Origin: Spirochaetales bacterium
GTDB lineage: Bacteria > Spirochaetota > Spirochaetia > Treponematales > Treponemataceae
Reading direction: 5' to 3'
Length of the DNA: 38,833 nt
Assembly (NCBI GenBank): GCA_028725265.1
Contig: JAQYSN010000205.1
Coordinates: forward strand, 1-38,833
Of this stretch, positions 17,738 through 25,622 are shown in pieces (the first letter of the stretch is position 1; each line of letters starts with the position of its first letter). Both the position numbers and the translations under genes were made by a program. The notes beneath the pieces were generated by a model. That model was not told the DNA's origin. It searched no databases and saw only the letters and a list, made by a program, of their open reading frames with translations.

Positions 17738-18526
17738 ATGTCTGAAGAAACACTGATTAAATGCTCCAATCTCGAATGTAGATATGGAAATTATATCGCT
17801 GCATCAAACATAAATTTCCAACTTAACCGCGGAGACTATCTTTGCGTCGTCGGAGCAAATGGCTCTGGTAAATCAACTTTAGTAAAAACGCTGTTAGGTC
17901 TGCAGAAAAGCTATAGCGGCAAAATCGAAAAGGCAAAAAACTGCCGAATCGGATATCTACCGCAGCAAAAAGCCGTTCAAAAAGATTTTCCGGCAAGCGT
18001 TTTCGAAGTCGTTCTTTCAGGAAATCTTGCCAATAAAAAGTTCTTTTCGTTTTACACAAAGGCTGATAAAGAATTAGCCATGAACAACATCGAAAAACTC
18101 GGTATCCAGAGTTTTGTCAAAAAATCATTCCGCGAGCTTTCAGGCGGACAACAACAAAGAGTTCTCCTAGCCCGAGCTCTATGTGCCGCAAGCGATATGT
18201 TAGTAATGGACGAGCCTGTTACAGGTCTGGATCCAACAGTTACAGATGAACTTTACACCATCATCAGAAATTTGAATGCCGTAGATAAACTTACAATCAT
18301 CATGGTCAGCCATGACATTCATCGTGCGGTAAGCCAATCAAGCCTCATCCTCCACATGAATAAAGAACAACTCTTCTTTGGAACTTCCAAGGATTATATG
18401 AAAACAGAATATTACAAGCAGATGCAGAACGTGGAAACTTGCAGCACTCATTGCCAATGCGACTGTGACGAAACTTGCAAAGCAAGCCACATAATCATGA
18501 ATCATCATCACCATAAGAGCCAATAA
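17738..18526 (+). CDS. Zinc/manganese-type ABC transporter ATP-binding protein with Cys/His-rich tail
   Basis: The 262-residue ATPase belongs to the ZnuC/MntB-like group that powers metal import (MZT family). Walker A GANGSGKST is at 39-47, with the LPQQK Q-loop, the LSGGQQQRVLLARAL signature, LVMDEPVTGLDP and the H-loop VSHD. The last roughly 35 residues are unusual: a cluster CSTHCQCDCDETC followed by SHIIMNHHHHK, a probable metal-binding tail. The permease starts one base after its stop, so they form one operon, and the permease type supports a Zn, Mn or Fe role. No substrate-binding lipoprotein gene (ZnuA-like) is adjacent in this window. The ATG lacks a ribosome-binding site. Confidence 0.9.
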   Translation: MSEETLIKCSNLECRYGNYIAASNINFQLNRGDYLCVVGANGSGKSTLVKTLLGLQKSYSGKIEKAKNCRIGYLPQQKAVQKDFPASVFEVVLSGNLANKKFFSFYTKADKELAMNNIEKLGIQSFVKKSFRELSGGQQQRVLLARALCAASDMLVMDEPVTGLDPTVTDELYTIIRNLNAVDKLTIIMVSHDIHRAVSQSSLILHMNKEQLFFGTSKDYMKTEYYKQMQNVETCSTHCQCDCDETCKASHIIMNHHHHKSQ

Positions 18527-18527
18527 A

Positions 18528-19352
18528 ATGCAGTTTTTTTCAGAACTTTTTTCCTATTCATTTATAACTCGCGCCCTCATTGCAGGTAGCCTCATCGCAC
18601 TTTGCAGCGCCCTTCTTGGAATACCGCTCGTCCTAAAACGCTACTCAATGATTGGAGACGGATTAAGCCATGTCGGATTCGGCTCAATGGCAATAGCTTT
18701 GGCTTTAAACGCAAGCCCTCTTGTAATAGCAATTCCCGTTACGATTCTTGCCTCGTTTTTCCTTTTAAAAATCAGCTCAAATACCAAAATGAAAGGCGAT
18801 GCTTCAATAGCCGTAATTTCAACAAGCTCACTCGCCCTCGGTATTATGATAAGTTCCATGACATCCGGATTAAACACCGACGTAAACGCCTACCTCTTTG
18901 GTTCAATTCTTTCCATCGACAAAACCGATGTCATTACAAGCATCATTTTATCCGTAACCGTTATTGCCTTTTTCGCTGTATTTTATAATCAGATTTTTGC
19001 AGTTACCTTCGATGAAACCTTTTCTTCGACAAGCGGAACCAAAACGAATCTATTCAATGCACTGATTGCAATTTTCACTTCCCTTACAATCGTCATCGGA
19101 ATGAGATTGATGGGCGCAATGATGATTTCCAGCCTAATAATTTTCCCTGCACTAAGCAGCATGAGATTTTTCAAAAGTTTCAAAAGCGTAACGATTTCAA
19201 GCGTGTTAATCAGCGTAGTCTGTTTTTTTGCAGGAATAATGATGAGTTTTGCTTTTTCAAGTCCGGCTGGTGCCACAATCGTCATCAGTAACTTGATTGT
19301 CTTCATCGGATTTATCATCGCAGGCAAAATCCGAAACAAGATTGCATCGTAA
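18528..19352 (+). CDS. Zinc/manganese-type ABC transporter permease (ZnuB family)
   Basis: The 274-residue integral membrane protein has about eight or nine helices of the ABC-3 permease family. Recognisable landmarks are LLGIPLVLKRYSMIGDGLSHVGFGSMAIAL in the second and third helices (the D-x-L-SH motif) and the MRLMGAMMISSLIIFPALSS segment, the coupling region. It would form the membrane channel for the ATPase encoded one base upstream. The metal cannot be assigned from sequence; ZnuB, MntC and iron permeases share these motifs. It ends 23 bases before the convergent ECF gene, with no obvious terminator in between. Confidence 0.9.
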   Translation: MQFFSELFSYSFITRALIAGSLIALCSALLGIPLVLKRYSMIGDGLSHVGFGSMAIALALNASPLVIAIPVTILASFFLLKISSNTKMKGDASIAVISTSSLALGIMISSMTSGLNTDVNAYLFGSILSIDKTDVITSIILSVTVIAFFAVFYNQIFAVTFDETFSSTSGTKTNLFNALIAIFTSLTIVIGMRLMGAMMISSLIIFPALSSMRFFKSFKSVTISSVLISVVCFFAGIMMSFAFSSPAGATIVISNLIVFIGFIIAGKIRNKIAS

Positions 19353-19375
19353 TTAATCTGATATCCTAGACTTTT

Positions 19376-21634
19376 TTATTTCATTCCTCGCGCTTCAAGA
19401 GCTTCGGCAATTATAGAACTTCTTCTGATAGTTTGGATCATCAGCGGCACAATAATCGGCAAAATAGCCTTCACCTTGTTGAAAAAACCTCTCGTACTTT
19501 TTATTCCGTCACGGATAATCTGGGTCTTTACGATGTGACTCAATTCCTCGGTCAAAAGCGGAATGAATCTCAAAATCAGCATAAAAAAAACAACAACATT
19601 AATGTGGAAATATTTTTTCATGCCATCAAGAATTTCGGTAATTTCTGTTGAATAGACAAAAACCGAAAGTGTCGTCATAGCACCAAAAAAGTGCAACATC
19701 ATCCTGATAAGCGAAAATAAATTTGCATCCGTAAACTTCAAAAATTTCCAGCTCCACCAGATAGTATCGCCTTCATTTACAGGAAACAACAAAACTTGCC
19801 ATATAAAGAAAAATAAAATCCATGGAATAATTTTAATCATCCTAAAAAAAAGCTTTTTAGGACTGAATTTGGCAAGGAGTGCATAAAGTGCTGATGCAAG
19901 ACAAAATCCAATCAATACAGGAATCTGAGGCAACATAGTATTTCCAATGAACAAAATCAAAAAAATAATCGTTTTTGCAAGAATGTTCATTTTATGAATT
20001 GGTGTGTTTTTTGGAGTAAACTCACCAAGACTCGTATTTCTAAGCCCAGAAAGAAGGTTCGCATGTTCTTTGTAGCGAAGATTTTCTGTTTCTCCCTGAA
20101 AATTAGGTACTTCACAAGGATTCGTATCTGAAATTATCTTTCCTCGTTCGATGTGAATGGTTCTATCTGCTGCAAGAGCATCTTCGCTGTGATGTGTCGA
20201 AAAAATTATAGTCTTATTATGCTCGTCTGCAAGTTTTTGAATCAAACTGAAAAACTGCTCACGACTTTTCGGATCAAGACTGCTCGTAGGTTCGTCAAAA
20301 AAAATTATGTCAGAATCCATTGCTATAATGCCAGCCAAAGCGAGTTTTCGTTTCTCACCGCCAGAAAGCTCAAGAATCGAGCGATCCTTAAATTCCGTGA
20401 ATGGCAAATTGCAGATATCCATTGAATCTTTGACTCGTTTTAGAAGCTCCTTTCCCTTAAGCCCCTGATTTTCAGGTCCGAACGCCACGTCATCAGCGGC
20501 AACCGGTTTAAAAAGCGCGCTTTCCGCATCTTGAAGTGCAAGCGTCGTTTTACCGCTACAAAAAACCTTGCCTGATGTAGGTGCTAAAAGCGAAGCTCCC
20601 AGTTCAAACAAAGTTGATTTTCCGCTGCCGCTTTTTCCAAGCAAGGCCGTTATCGTGCCTTTTCTGAAAGCAAGGCTCACGTTGTCCACGGCCGGTGCGG
20701 CTGTATTCTCCTCTTGCGATGTCCTATTTTTGTCGTTTGTTTTTTTTGCCTCATAATCATAAGTAATTCCGTCAAATGCCAACGAAATATCCGTAAGATT
20801 AGCTTTCTCTGAAAAATTCGTAGCACCGGCCGGGTTGCCAGCAGCAGACTCAGCACTAGATTGGCTGCATGAGTGCGTATCTGTTTTCAGCAAGGCAGCT
20901 GCTTTCTTCGCGCTTTTTTCGGCGCGCCGGTACACGTCTGGGTTTGTTACACCGAACAACCTTTCGAATTCTTCGCCATTTTTTTCGAAGCTTTCAAGCG
21001 TGTCGTCAAATATCTTTTTTCCTTTTTCCAAAATGACTACTCTATTTGCCCGGCGCGCCTCTTCGATGTCGTGCGTTATATGAATTATCGTCTTGCCGTC
21101 TTGATGCAACTTATCAACGACATCAAGAATGCTTTTTCTAGTTTCTGGATCAATCATTGAAACCGCTTCATCCAAAATCAGAATATCAGTTTCAAGAGCT
21201 AGAATTCCTGCCAAAGCCAGCTTTTGAGTCTGCCCAAGCGAAAGACTGTTCGTATTTGCCTTTATTTTTTCGGTCAAATCGACCGTTTTGAGCGACTCTA
21301 TTGTTCTACGCTCGATTTCATCTTCCGAAAGACGTAGAACTTGTGGTCCAAATGCCGTATCTTTTTCTACAATCGTTGCAATAATCTGATATTTTGGATT
21401 TTGCTGAACAAATCCTATCGGTTTTCCAGTCTGCTGAACTTCAATTAAACCTTCCTGAAGTGGCAAAAAACCCACCATCAGTTTTGAAAAAGTTGATTTT
21501 CCGCTGCCATTAGTTCCCAAAATCGCAATATAATCGCCTTTGTAAACATCGAGGCTTACATCTTTCAATGCAGGGACTTCAGCATTTTCATATGAGAAAG
21601 AAACATTTTTTACCGAAATAAGATTTTGCGGCAT
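19376..21634 (-). CDS. Fused ECF transporter energising module (EcfA-EcfA'-EcfT in one polypeptide)
   Basis: This 752-residue protein joins three usually separate subunits of a vitamin-type ECF importer. ATPase 1 (about 6-235) has Walker A GTNGSGKS, Q-loop VQQNP, a non-consensus signature LSLGQ and Walker B LILDEAVSMIDP. A Lys/Ala/Ser-rich linker of about 50 residues leads to ATPase 2 (about 288-510), with GKSGSGKS, LSGGEKRKLALAG and FFDEPTSSLDP. The EcfT membrane part (about 555-752) has around five helices and ends in EALEARGMK, the second coupling motif; the first coupling motif is degenerate (IIRDG). The frame is unbroken, so the fusion is real in this sequence. It starts directly after the aminotransferase stop (TAAATG), implying cotranscription with lrp and that gene. 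A candidate S component lies at 27066-27704. Confidence 0.93.
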   Translation of the reverse strand: MPQNLISVKNVSFSYENAEVPALKDVSLDVYKGDYIAILGTNGSGKSTFSKLMVGFLPLQEGLIEVQQTGKPIGFVQQNPKYQIIATIVEKDTAFGPQVLRLSEDEIERRTIESLKTVDLTEKIKANTNSLSLGQTQKLALAGILALETDILILDEAVSMIDPETRKSILDVVDKLHQDGKTIIHITHDIEEARRANRVVILEKGKKIFDDTLESFEKNGEEFERLFGVTNPDVYRRAEKSAKKAAALLKTDTHSCSQSSAESAAGNPAGATNFSEKANLTDISLAFDGITYDYEAKKTNDKNRTSQEENTAAPAVDNVSLAFRKGTITALLGKSGSGKSTLFELGASLLAPTSGKVFCSGKTTLALQDAESALFKPVAADDVAFGPENQGLKGKELLKRVKDSMDICNLPFTEFKDRSILELSGGEKRKLALAGIIAMDSDIIFFDEPTSSLDPKSREQFFSLIQKLADEHNKTIIFSTHHSEDALAADRTIHIERGKIISDTNPCEVPNFQGETENLRYKEHANLLSGLRNTSLGEFTPKNTPIHKMNILAKTIIFLILFIGNTMLPQIPVLIGFCLASALYALLAKFSPKKLFFRMIKIIPWILFFFIWQVLLFPVNEGDTIWWSWKFLKFTDANLFSLIRMMLHFFGAMTTLSVFVYSTEITEILDGMKKYFHINVVVFFMLILRFIPLLTEELSHIVKTQIIRDGIKSTRGFFNKVKAILPIIVPLMIQTIRRSSIIAEALEARGMK

Positions 21635-22804
21635 TTATTTTTTATGCTCCGCAACTAGCTGAGACAATCGCTCCATGGCAGTATTTATTTTTTTGATATC
21701 CGTCGCATAACAACAACGAACAAAGCCTTCTCCGCATTTTCCAAAACAAGTTCCCGGAACCACTGCAACGCTATGTTTTTGGATAGCTTCAGTCGCAAAC
21801 TCTTCTGAAGTAAGCCCCGTCGAACGAATATCAACGAACATGTAGAACGCTCCCTCAGGCTCAATGCACTTTAGTCCCATCTTTTCAAAAGCATCCTGCA
21901 TTATGTTTCGTCGTTGCTGATAGCTGATTCTCATTTTTTCAACTTCATTCCAAGCCATTTTCAAGCCTTCGGTCGCTGCATACTGGCTAAAAATCGGCGG
22001 ACAAATCGTGTTATACGCATGCAACTTACAGCACTGCTTTAAAAGCTCGTTTGGAGCTACAATATATCCTATTCGCCAACCTGTCATCGCAAAGGACTTT
22101 GAAAATCCGTTAAAAATAATCGTATAGTCCTTCATTCCATCAAACTTACCGATGGAAACATGCTTGTTCTGATCGTAAATCAACTCGCAATAAATTTCGT
22201 CGCTCAAACACCAAATTTCATGTTTCTTTACAACCTCGGCAATCTTTTCGAGCTCTGCAGGCGGAATAATTCGCCCAGTCGGATTGCTCGGAGAACAAAA
22301 CATCACAGCCTTTGTCTTTTCAGTTATCAATTTTTCAAGCGACTCTGCCGTAGGATAAAAATTCGTCGTGCTCGTATCAAGATGAACGATTTTAGCACCG
22401 CACAAATCTGCAAGAGGATCATAACTTACATAACAAGGCTCACAGATGATAAGTTCGTCCCCTGGATTCAAAATCGTACGCAAAACCAAATCCAAGCCTT
22501 CGCTTGCTCCAACAGTCGGCAAAATTTCTGTCTTGGCATCATAGTGCAAATCGTATTTTTCAAGATATTTGGAAATTTCTTCCCTAAGTTCAATCAAGCC
22601 CCAATTTGAAGTATAAGATGTGTGGCCTTTTTCAAGATGATAGAATGCCTCTTCGCGGATAACCCACGGAGTAGCAAAGTCTGGTTCACCAACACCCAAG
22701 GAGATGATGTCGTCATGACCGATGCAGAGTTCGAAAAATCTTCGGATTCCAGAAGGCTGAATTTCCATTATCTTTGAACTAAATCTATCTTTTCTATTAT
22801 TCAA
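21635..22804 (-). CDS. PLP-dependent aminotransferase, class I/II (fold type I)
   Basis: The 389-residue cytosolic enzyme matches the AspC/PatA-like aminotransferase group: LGVGEPDFATPW near the N-terminus, PTVGASEGLDL (phosphate-cup region), SNPTGRI with the substrate-contacting Asn, LSDEIYCELIY with the PLP-binding Asp, and NGFSKSFAMTGWRIGY whose Lys forms the internal aldimine. The C-terminal VRCCYAT contains the carboxylate-binding Arg. The amino-acid substrate is uncertain. The start is a TTG, preferred because AAGGGA lies eight bases upstream. The position between an Lrp/AsnC regulator and the ECF module suggests an operon that answers to amino-acid status. Confidence 0.9.
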   Translation of the reverse strand: MNNRKDRFSSKIMEIQPSGIRRFFELCIGHDDIISLGVGEPDFATPWVIREEAFYHLEKGHTSYTSNWGLIELREEISKYLEKYDLHYDAKTEILPTVGASEGLDLVLRTILNPGDELIICEPCYVSYDPLADLCGAKIVHLDTSTTNFYPTAESLEKLITEKTKAVMFCSPSNPTGRIIPPAELEKIAEVVKKHEIWCLSDEIYCELIYDQNKHVSIGKFDGMKDYTIIFNGFSKSFAMTGWRIGYIVAPNELLKQCCKLHAYNTICPPIFSQYAATEGLKMAWNEVEKMRISYQQRRNIMQDAFEKMGLKCIEPEGAFYMFVDIRSTGLTSEEFATEAIQKHSVAVVPGTCFGKCGEGFVRCCYATDIKKINTAMERLSQLVAEHKK

Positions 22805-22831
22805 AATAAAAATCCCTTATTCAAAATAAAA
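22797..22831. repeat. Tandem 20-base duplication over the aminotransferase start
   Basis: TTATTCAAAATAAAA occurs at 22797-22811 and again at 22817-22831 (period 20). On the minus strand each copy contains TTTTGAATAA, and the copy nearer the gene includes the TTG start codon and its first codons. It looks like a local slippage duplication that created or displaced the start region. Confidence 0.6.
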
Positions 22832-22838
22832 TTTCTTA

Positions 22839-22928
22839 TTTCGTCGCGAATCTATTTCGCACGAAATATAAGTGTTCGAGTGATTAATGCCTCAAGTATT
22901 AATCAGTCGAACTACGCTTGTCGCAAGC
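22839..22928. repeat. Cluster of imperfect palindromes in the lrp-aminotransferase gap
   Basis: Three palindromes fill most of the gap. TTTCGT(C)GCGAA pairs with TTCGCACGAAA (22839-22866, one bulge). TTCGAGTGATTAAT (22875-22888) pairs with ATTAATCAGTCGAA (22898-22911, one mismatch, nine-base loop). GCAAGC-TTAT-GCTTGC (22923-22938) overlaps the lrp stop. They may act as mRNA stabilisers, attenuators or binding sites for the adjacent Lrp-type regulator; the sequence alone does not decide. Confidence 0.5.
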
Positions 22929-23414
22929 TTATGCTTGCAAGCCTTCTCGCCTGTCCTTTTCATCCTGAACATAAAGCACGTCGTTTTCCTTATATGTCTT
23001 TAAAATGAAAGTCGTTTTCGTAGAACGCACACCTTCCAAAGTCGAAAGTTTTTCACTTACAAACAAGGCAACTTCTTTCAAGTTCGAACCTTCAATTACA
23101 ACTTTCAAATCGTAACCGCCGCTCATCAAATACAGCGATTTAACCTGTGGAAAACGATAAATTCGGTCTGCAATCGCATCAAAACCATGTTCTCGCTGTG
23201 GCTGAACCTGAATCTGTATTTCGGCCTGCACCTTATCTTTATTTGCTTCGTCTTTTTCTGGATTTACGATGGCGGCATACTTAAGGATGATTCCATCATC
23301 TTCAAGTTTTTTCATAATGGAGCGAACTTCGTCTTCGCTTTTCTTTGTCATTATTGCTATTTCTTTTACGCTTAGCCGGGCATTATCTTTCAACAAATTC
23401 AGTATTTCTTCCAT
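22929..23414 (-). CDS. Lrp/AsnC-family transcriptional regulator
   Basis: The 161-residue protein has an N-terminal winged helix-turn-helix (about 1-50, with ARLSVKEIAIMTKKSEDEVRSIMKKLEDDGII) and a C-terminal RAM ligand-binding domain (about 62-140, with VKSLYLMSGGYDLKVVIEG, where the GGYD loop is the usual effector-pocket and oligomerisation signature). Such proteins assemble as dimers to octamers and sense amino acids. It lies 124 bases upstream of the aminotransferase on the same strand, the common pairing of an Lrp-like regulator with its target aminotransferase. An AGAGG site is about ten bases before the ATG. The 162-base gap to argC holds a terminator. Confidence 0.92.
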   Translation of the reverse strand: MEEILNLLKDNARLSVKEIAIMTKKSEDEVRSIMKKLEDDGIILKYAAIVNPEKDEANKDKVQAEIQIQVQPQREHGFDAIADRIYRFPQVKSLYLMSGGYDLKVVIEGSNLKEVALFVSEKLSTLEGVRSTKTTFILKTYKENDVLYVQDEKDRREGLQA

Positions 23415-23499
23415 AACTATCAGACCTCTTTATCCTATTGCGTTCAATCTTACCATAAATAAAATAGAGTTTCCACAGTATAAGTTATCAAAAAATTAA

Positions 23500-23542
23500 G
23501 GCTGCCGAGTAAATGAAGTGCACTTCAAAAAACTAGGCAGCC
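23500..23542 (-). terminator. Terminator downstream of argC
   Basis: GGCTGCC (23500-23506) pairs with GGCAGCC (23536-23542), enclosing the perfect 12-base palindrome GAAGTGCACTTC (23515-23526). On the minus strand the stem is followed by TTAATTTTTT; on the plus strand by TTTTT, so it can work both ways. It separates argC from lrp. Confidence 0.75.
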
Positions 23543-23576
23543 TTTTTCATCAGATTTATTTTATTACGTACAGCAC

Positions 23577-24587
23577 TTATAGCCCAATTCCTTCATCAAT
23601 ACCCATACTGATATTAAAACACTGGACGGCAGCACCCGAAGCACCTTTTCCCAAGTTATCAAATCGGGAAGTAACCGTCAGGCGATCGTCGTTTCCGTAA
23701 ACAATTATTTGCATGTTGTTAGTTCCCGCCATTGGATTCGATGCGATAAAAGGCTCTGTAAGAATATCGCCACCAAGGAAATCTGCTACTTTTACGAATC
23801 GACTTCCCTCATAGTGTTTTTTATACATCAATGTAAGAGCTTCGCCTGTATGCGTTCTATCAACGGAACCAAATTGTGCAAATGCATCGGTTCCAATCAT
23901 ATCCATCAATCTTGTATGAAGAGGAATCGAAACAGCCATTCCGGCAAAATAGTCACAGACGTATGGATTGAAAACCGGTTTGAAGTCCAAGCCGCTGATT
24001 TTCATCATTTCAGGAAGATGTTTATGCTCTTGTGTCAAAGCATAAAGTCGCGGACTTTTAAATTCGTCTATGGCATCCTTATCAATATTTGCTCTCTCTG
24101 GATTTTCGTACTGCGCGATGCCTTTTTTCCCGGCTCCACTGTAACCGCTTACAGCATGGCAACATACAGGATAGCATGGATCGATAAAGCCAAATTTCAC
24201 AAGCGGATAGACAATCGAAGCAAATCCACTTGCATAGCATCCTGGAACTGCAATTCGCTTGCTTGTCCTGATTTTTTCCCTATGTTCCGGCGAAAGTTCT
24301 GGGAATCCATAAGCCCAGTCTGGATTTGTTCTGTGTGCCGTCGAAGCATCAATGATTACTGTGTCAGGATTTTCGCAAAGGCTCACAGCCTCGACTGCAG
24401 CGGCATCTGGCAAACAAAGAAATGTATAATCAGATTCGTTGATAAGCCGCTTTCGTTCTGCTGAATCTTTTCGTTTTTCTTCATCAATCGAAAGAATTTC
24501 TATGTCCGTTCGATTTCCTAGCCGTTCAAAAATTTTAAGACCTGTTGTTCCTTCTCGACCATCGATAAAAATTTTTTTCTTTGCCAT
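23577..24587 (-). CDS. argC: N-acetyl-gamma-glutamyl-phosphate reductase (type 2)
   Basis: The 336-residue enzyme makes N-acetylglutamate semialdehyde, the third step of arginine synthesis. It opens with KIFIDGREGTTGLKIFERL (NADP-binding loop) and carries the catalytic cysteine in VPGCYASGF, preceded by TAHRTNPDWAYGFPEL. The variant loop order and length are nearer to type 2 ArgC than to the longer E. coli-type enzyme. An AGGTGG site sits four to nine bases before the ATG. It follows the phosphopantetheinyl transferase gene by 36 bases, probably in one transcript, and is ended by a hairpin. No other arginine genes occur in the window. Confidence 0.93.
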   Translation of the reverse strand: MAKKKIFIDGREGTTGLKIFERLGNRTDIEILSIDEEKRKDSAERKRLINESDYTFLCLPDAAAVEAVSLCENPDTVIIDASTAHRTNPDWAYGFPELSPEHREKIRTSKRIAVPGCYASGFASIVYPLVKFGFIDPCYPVCCHAVSGYSGAGKKGIAQYENPERANIDKDAIDEFKSPRLYALTQEHKHLPEMMKISGLDFKPVFNPYVCDYFAGMAVSIPLHTRLMDMIGTDAFAQFGSVDRTHTGEALTLMYKKHYEGSRFVKVADFLGGDILTEPFIASNPMAGTNNMQIIVYGNDDRLTVTSRFDNLGKGASGAAVQCFNISMGIDEGIGL

Positions 24588-24623
24588 TTTTCCACCTGAA
24601 GTTGATTTATATTATTCTACCTG

Positions 24624-25349
24624 TTATCCGAAAATTTCACAATCTATAATATCACTAGAATTTTGAAGAGAGCAAACAGCCATCATATAGCCCTCATCTG
24701 CTTTATCCAAAAGGATTTTTCCTACGTACAAACCACTTTGATTATCGTCAGCTTGATAGTCATATTTTAAATTTATTTCTTTTCCGCTATTGATTTTGGA
24801 CTCTTCGACAATCTCCACTCTAAAGCCTGACATTGCAAGTTTTCCTGCTAGCCCCGATGCCTTCAAAAAAGCCTCTTTTGCACACCAAACCATATAAAAC
24901 CTGACAACATCGGAATTTATCCACTCAGTTTCTTCTCTGGCAAAAAACCGATGTGCAAAATTTGAAATTTTATCTCCATCACGTTTTTTCATTTTTTCGA
25001 TGTCGATTCCGACTTGATAATCAGAAATCACCGAACAAGCATAGTCGCCAGAATGTGACAAACTAAAATAGGGATTGATGTCATATTTATTTTTAAATTC
25101 TGAAACAGTTTTGTCTGAAAAAATCGGACAGCCAGATTTGTCATGTTTTATATCCAATGGTAATGTCATATTTGGATATATTCTTGTCATAATTTGATTT
25201 AAGCTATATTCGGATGCAAGACTTAATTTGACATTTTTTTCCGATTTTTGTTTTGAAAACCTGACAGAATAATCCTGACGTGCCTTGCAGACACCATTAA
25301 ATAAGACATCTTTTTCATATTTTCTAATATCTGTCAGATTTATTATCAT
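24624..25349 (-). CDS. 4'-phosphopantetheinyl transferase (Sfp type)
   Basis: The 241-residue protein transfers phosphopantetheine from CoA to a carrier-protein serine. The two Sfp-family signatures are present: YFSLSHSGDYACSVISD with VGIDIEKM (Mg-binding Asp and Glu) and WCAKEAFLKASG (the W-x-x-KEA-x-K motif). The length of about 240 is of the Sfp class rather than the 125-residue AcpS class. No polyketide, nonribosomal peptide or acyl-carrier gene is nearby, so it may serve the primary acyl carrier protein or a distant cluster. No ribosome-binding site precedes the ATG, although an A-rich stretch does. It sits upstream of argC on the same strand. Confidence 0.88.
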   Translation of the reverse strand: MIINLTDIRKYEKDVLFNGVCKARQDYSVRFSKQKSEKNVKLSLASEYSLNQIMTRIYPNMTLPLDIKHDKSGCPIFSDKTVSEFKNKYDINPYFSLSHSGDYACSVISDYQVGIDIEKMKKRDGDKISNFAHRFFAREETEWINSDVVRFYMVWCAKEAFLKASGLAGKLAMSGFRVEIVEESKINSGKEINLKYDYQADDNQSGLYVGKILLDKADEGYMMAVCSLQNSSDIIDCEIFG

Positions 25350-25368
25350 ATTTTTTAATTACGGAACG

Positions 25369-25577
25369 AATGAATAGGTGCTCGCGTTGCTCCCATACAC
25401 TTTACTAATTTTGCACCGATACATAGCTTTAGTTTCTAAAACTAAGAATAATTGCTTGCGAGTTTGCAACGCAAACTCGTTATCGCCTATTCACAGTTTT
25501 AATTTCTAAACCTTTGTCTCAGAGCTTGCGAGAATTTTTGTTCATTTCTTTAGAAAAATCGAACAAAAAATTTCTCG
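25369..25577. repeat. Degenerate palindromic repeats between PPTase and UPF0210 genes
   Basis: The 246-base gap is packed with inverted repeats. CGAGTTTGC-AAC-GCAAACTCG (25459-25479) is perfect. CGAGAATTTTTGTTC (25529-25543) pairs with the near-complement at 25561-25577. Two units share the order TTTCTAAA ... GCTTGCGAG ... CTCGTT ... GC, suggesting diverged tandem copies of a palindromic element of about 90 bases. TGAATAGG near 25369 has its inverse at 25486-25493. No protein-coding gene is supported in this gap. Confidence 0.55.
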
Positions 25578-25579
25578 TT

Positions 25580-25622
25580 GCACCAATTCACTCCATTAGT
25601 TCCTAAAGGAGTGAATTGGTGC
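25580..25622 (-). terminator. Hairpin terminator overlapping the UPF0210 stop codon
   Basis: A perfect 15-bp stem joins GCACCAATTCACTCC (25580-25594) and GGAGTGAATTGGTGC (25608-25622) with a 13-base loop that contains the stop codon. On the minus strand it is followed by AACGAGAAATTTTTTG. The upstream arm codes for the protein's last residues. Confidence 0.7.

Noticed and set aside
22797-22831. CRISPR-like direct repeats
   Set aside because: Only two copies with a five-base gap; this is a tandem duplication, not repeat-spacer units.
25350-25595. tRNA or small RNA gene in the palindrome-rich gap
   Set aside because: The hairpins do not form a cloverleaf and no CCA end, anticodon arm or promoter-terminator pair fits.
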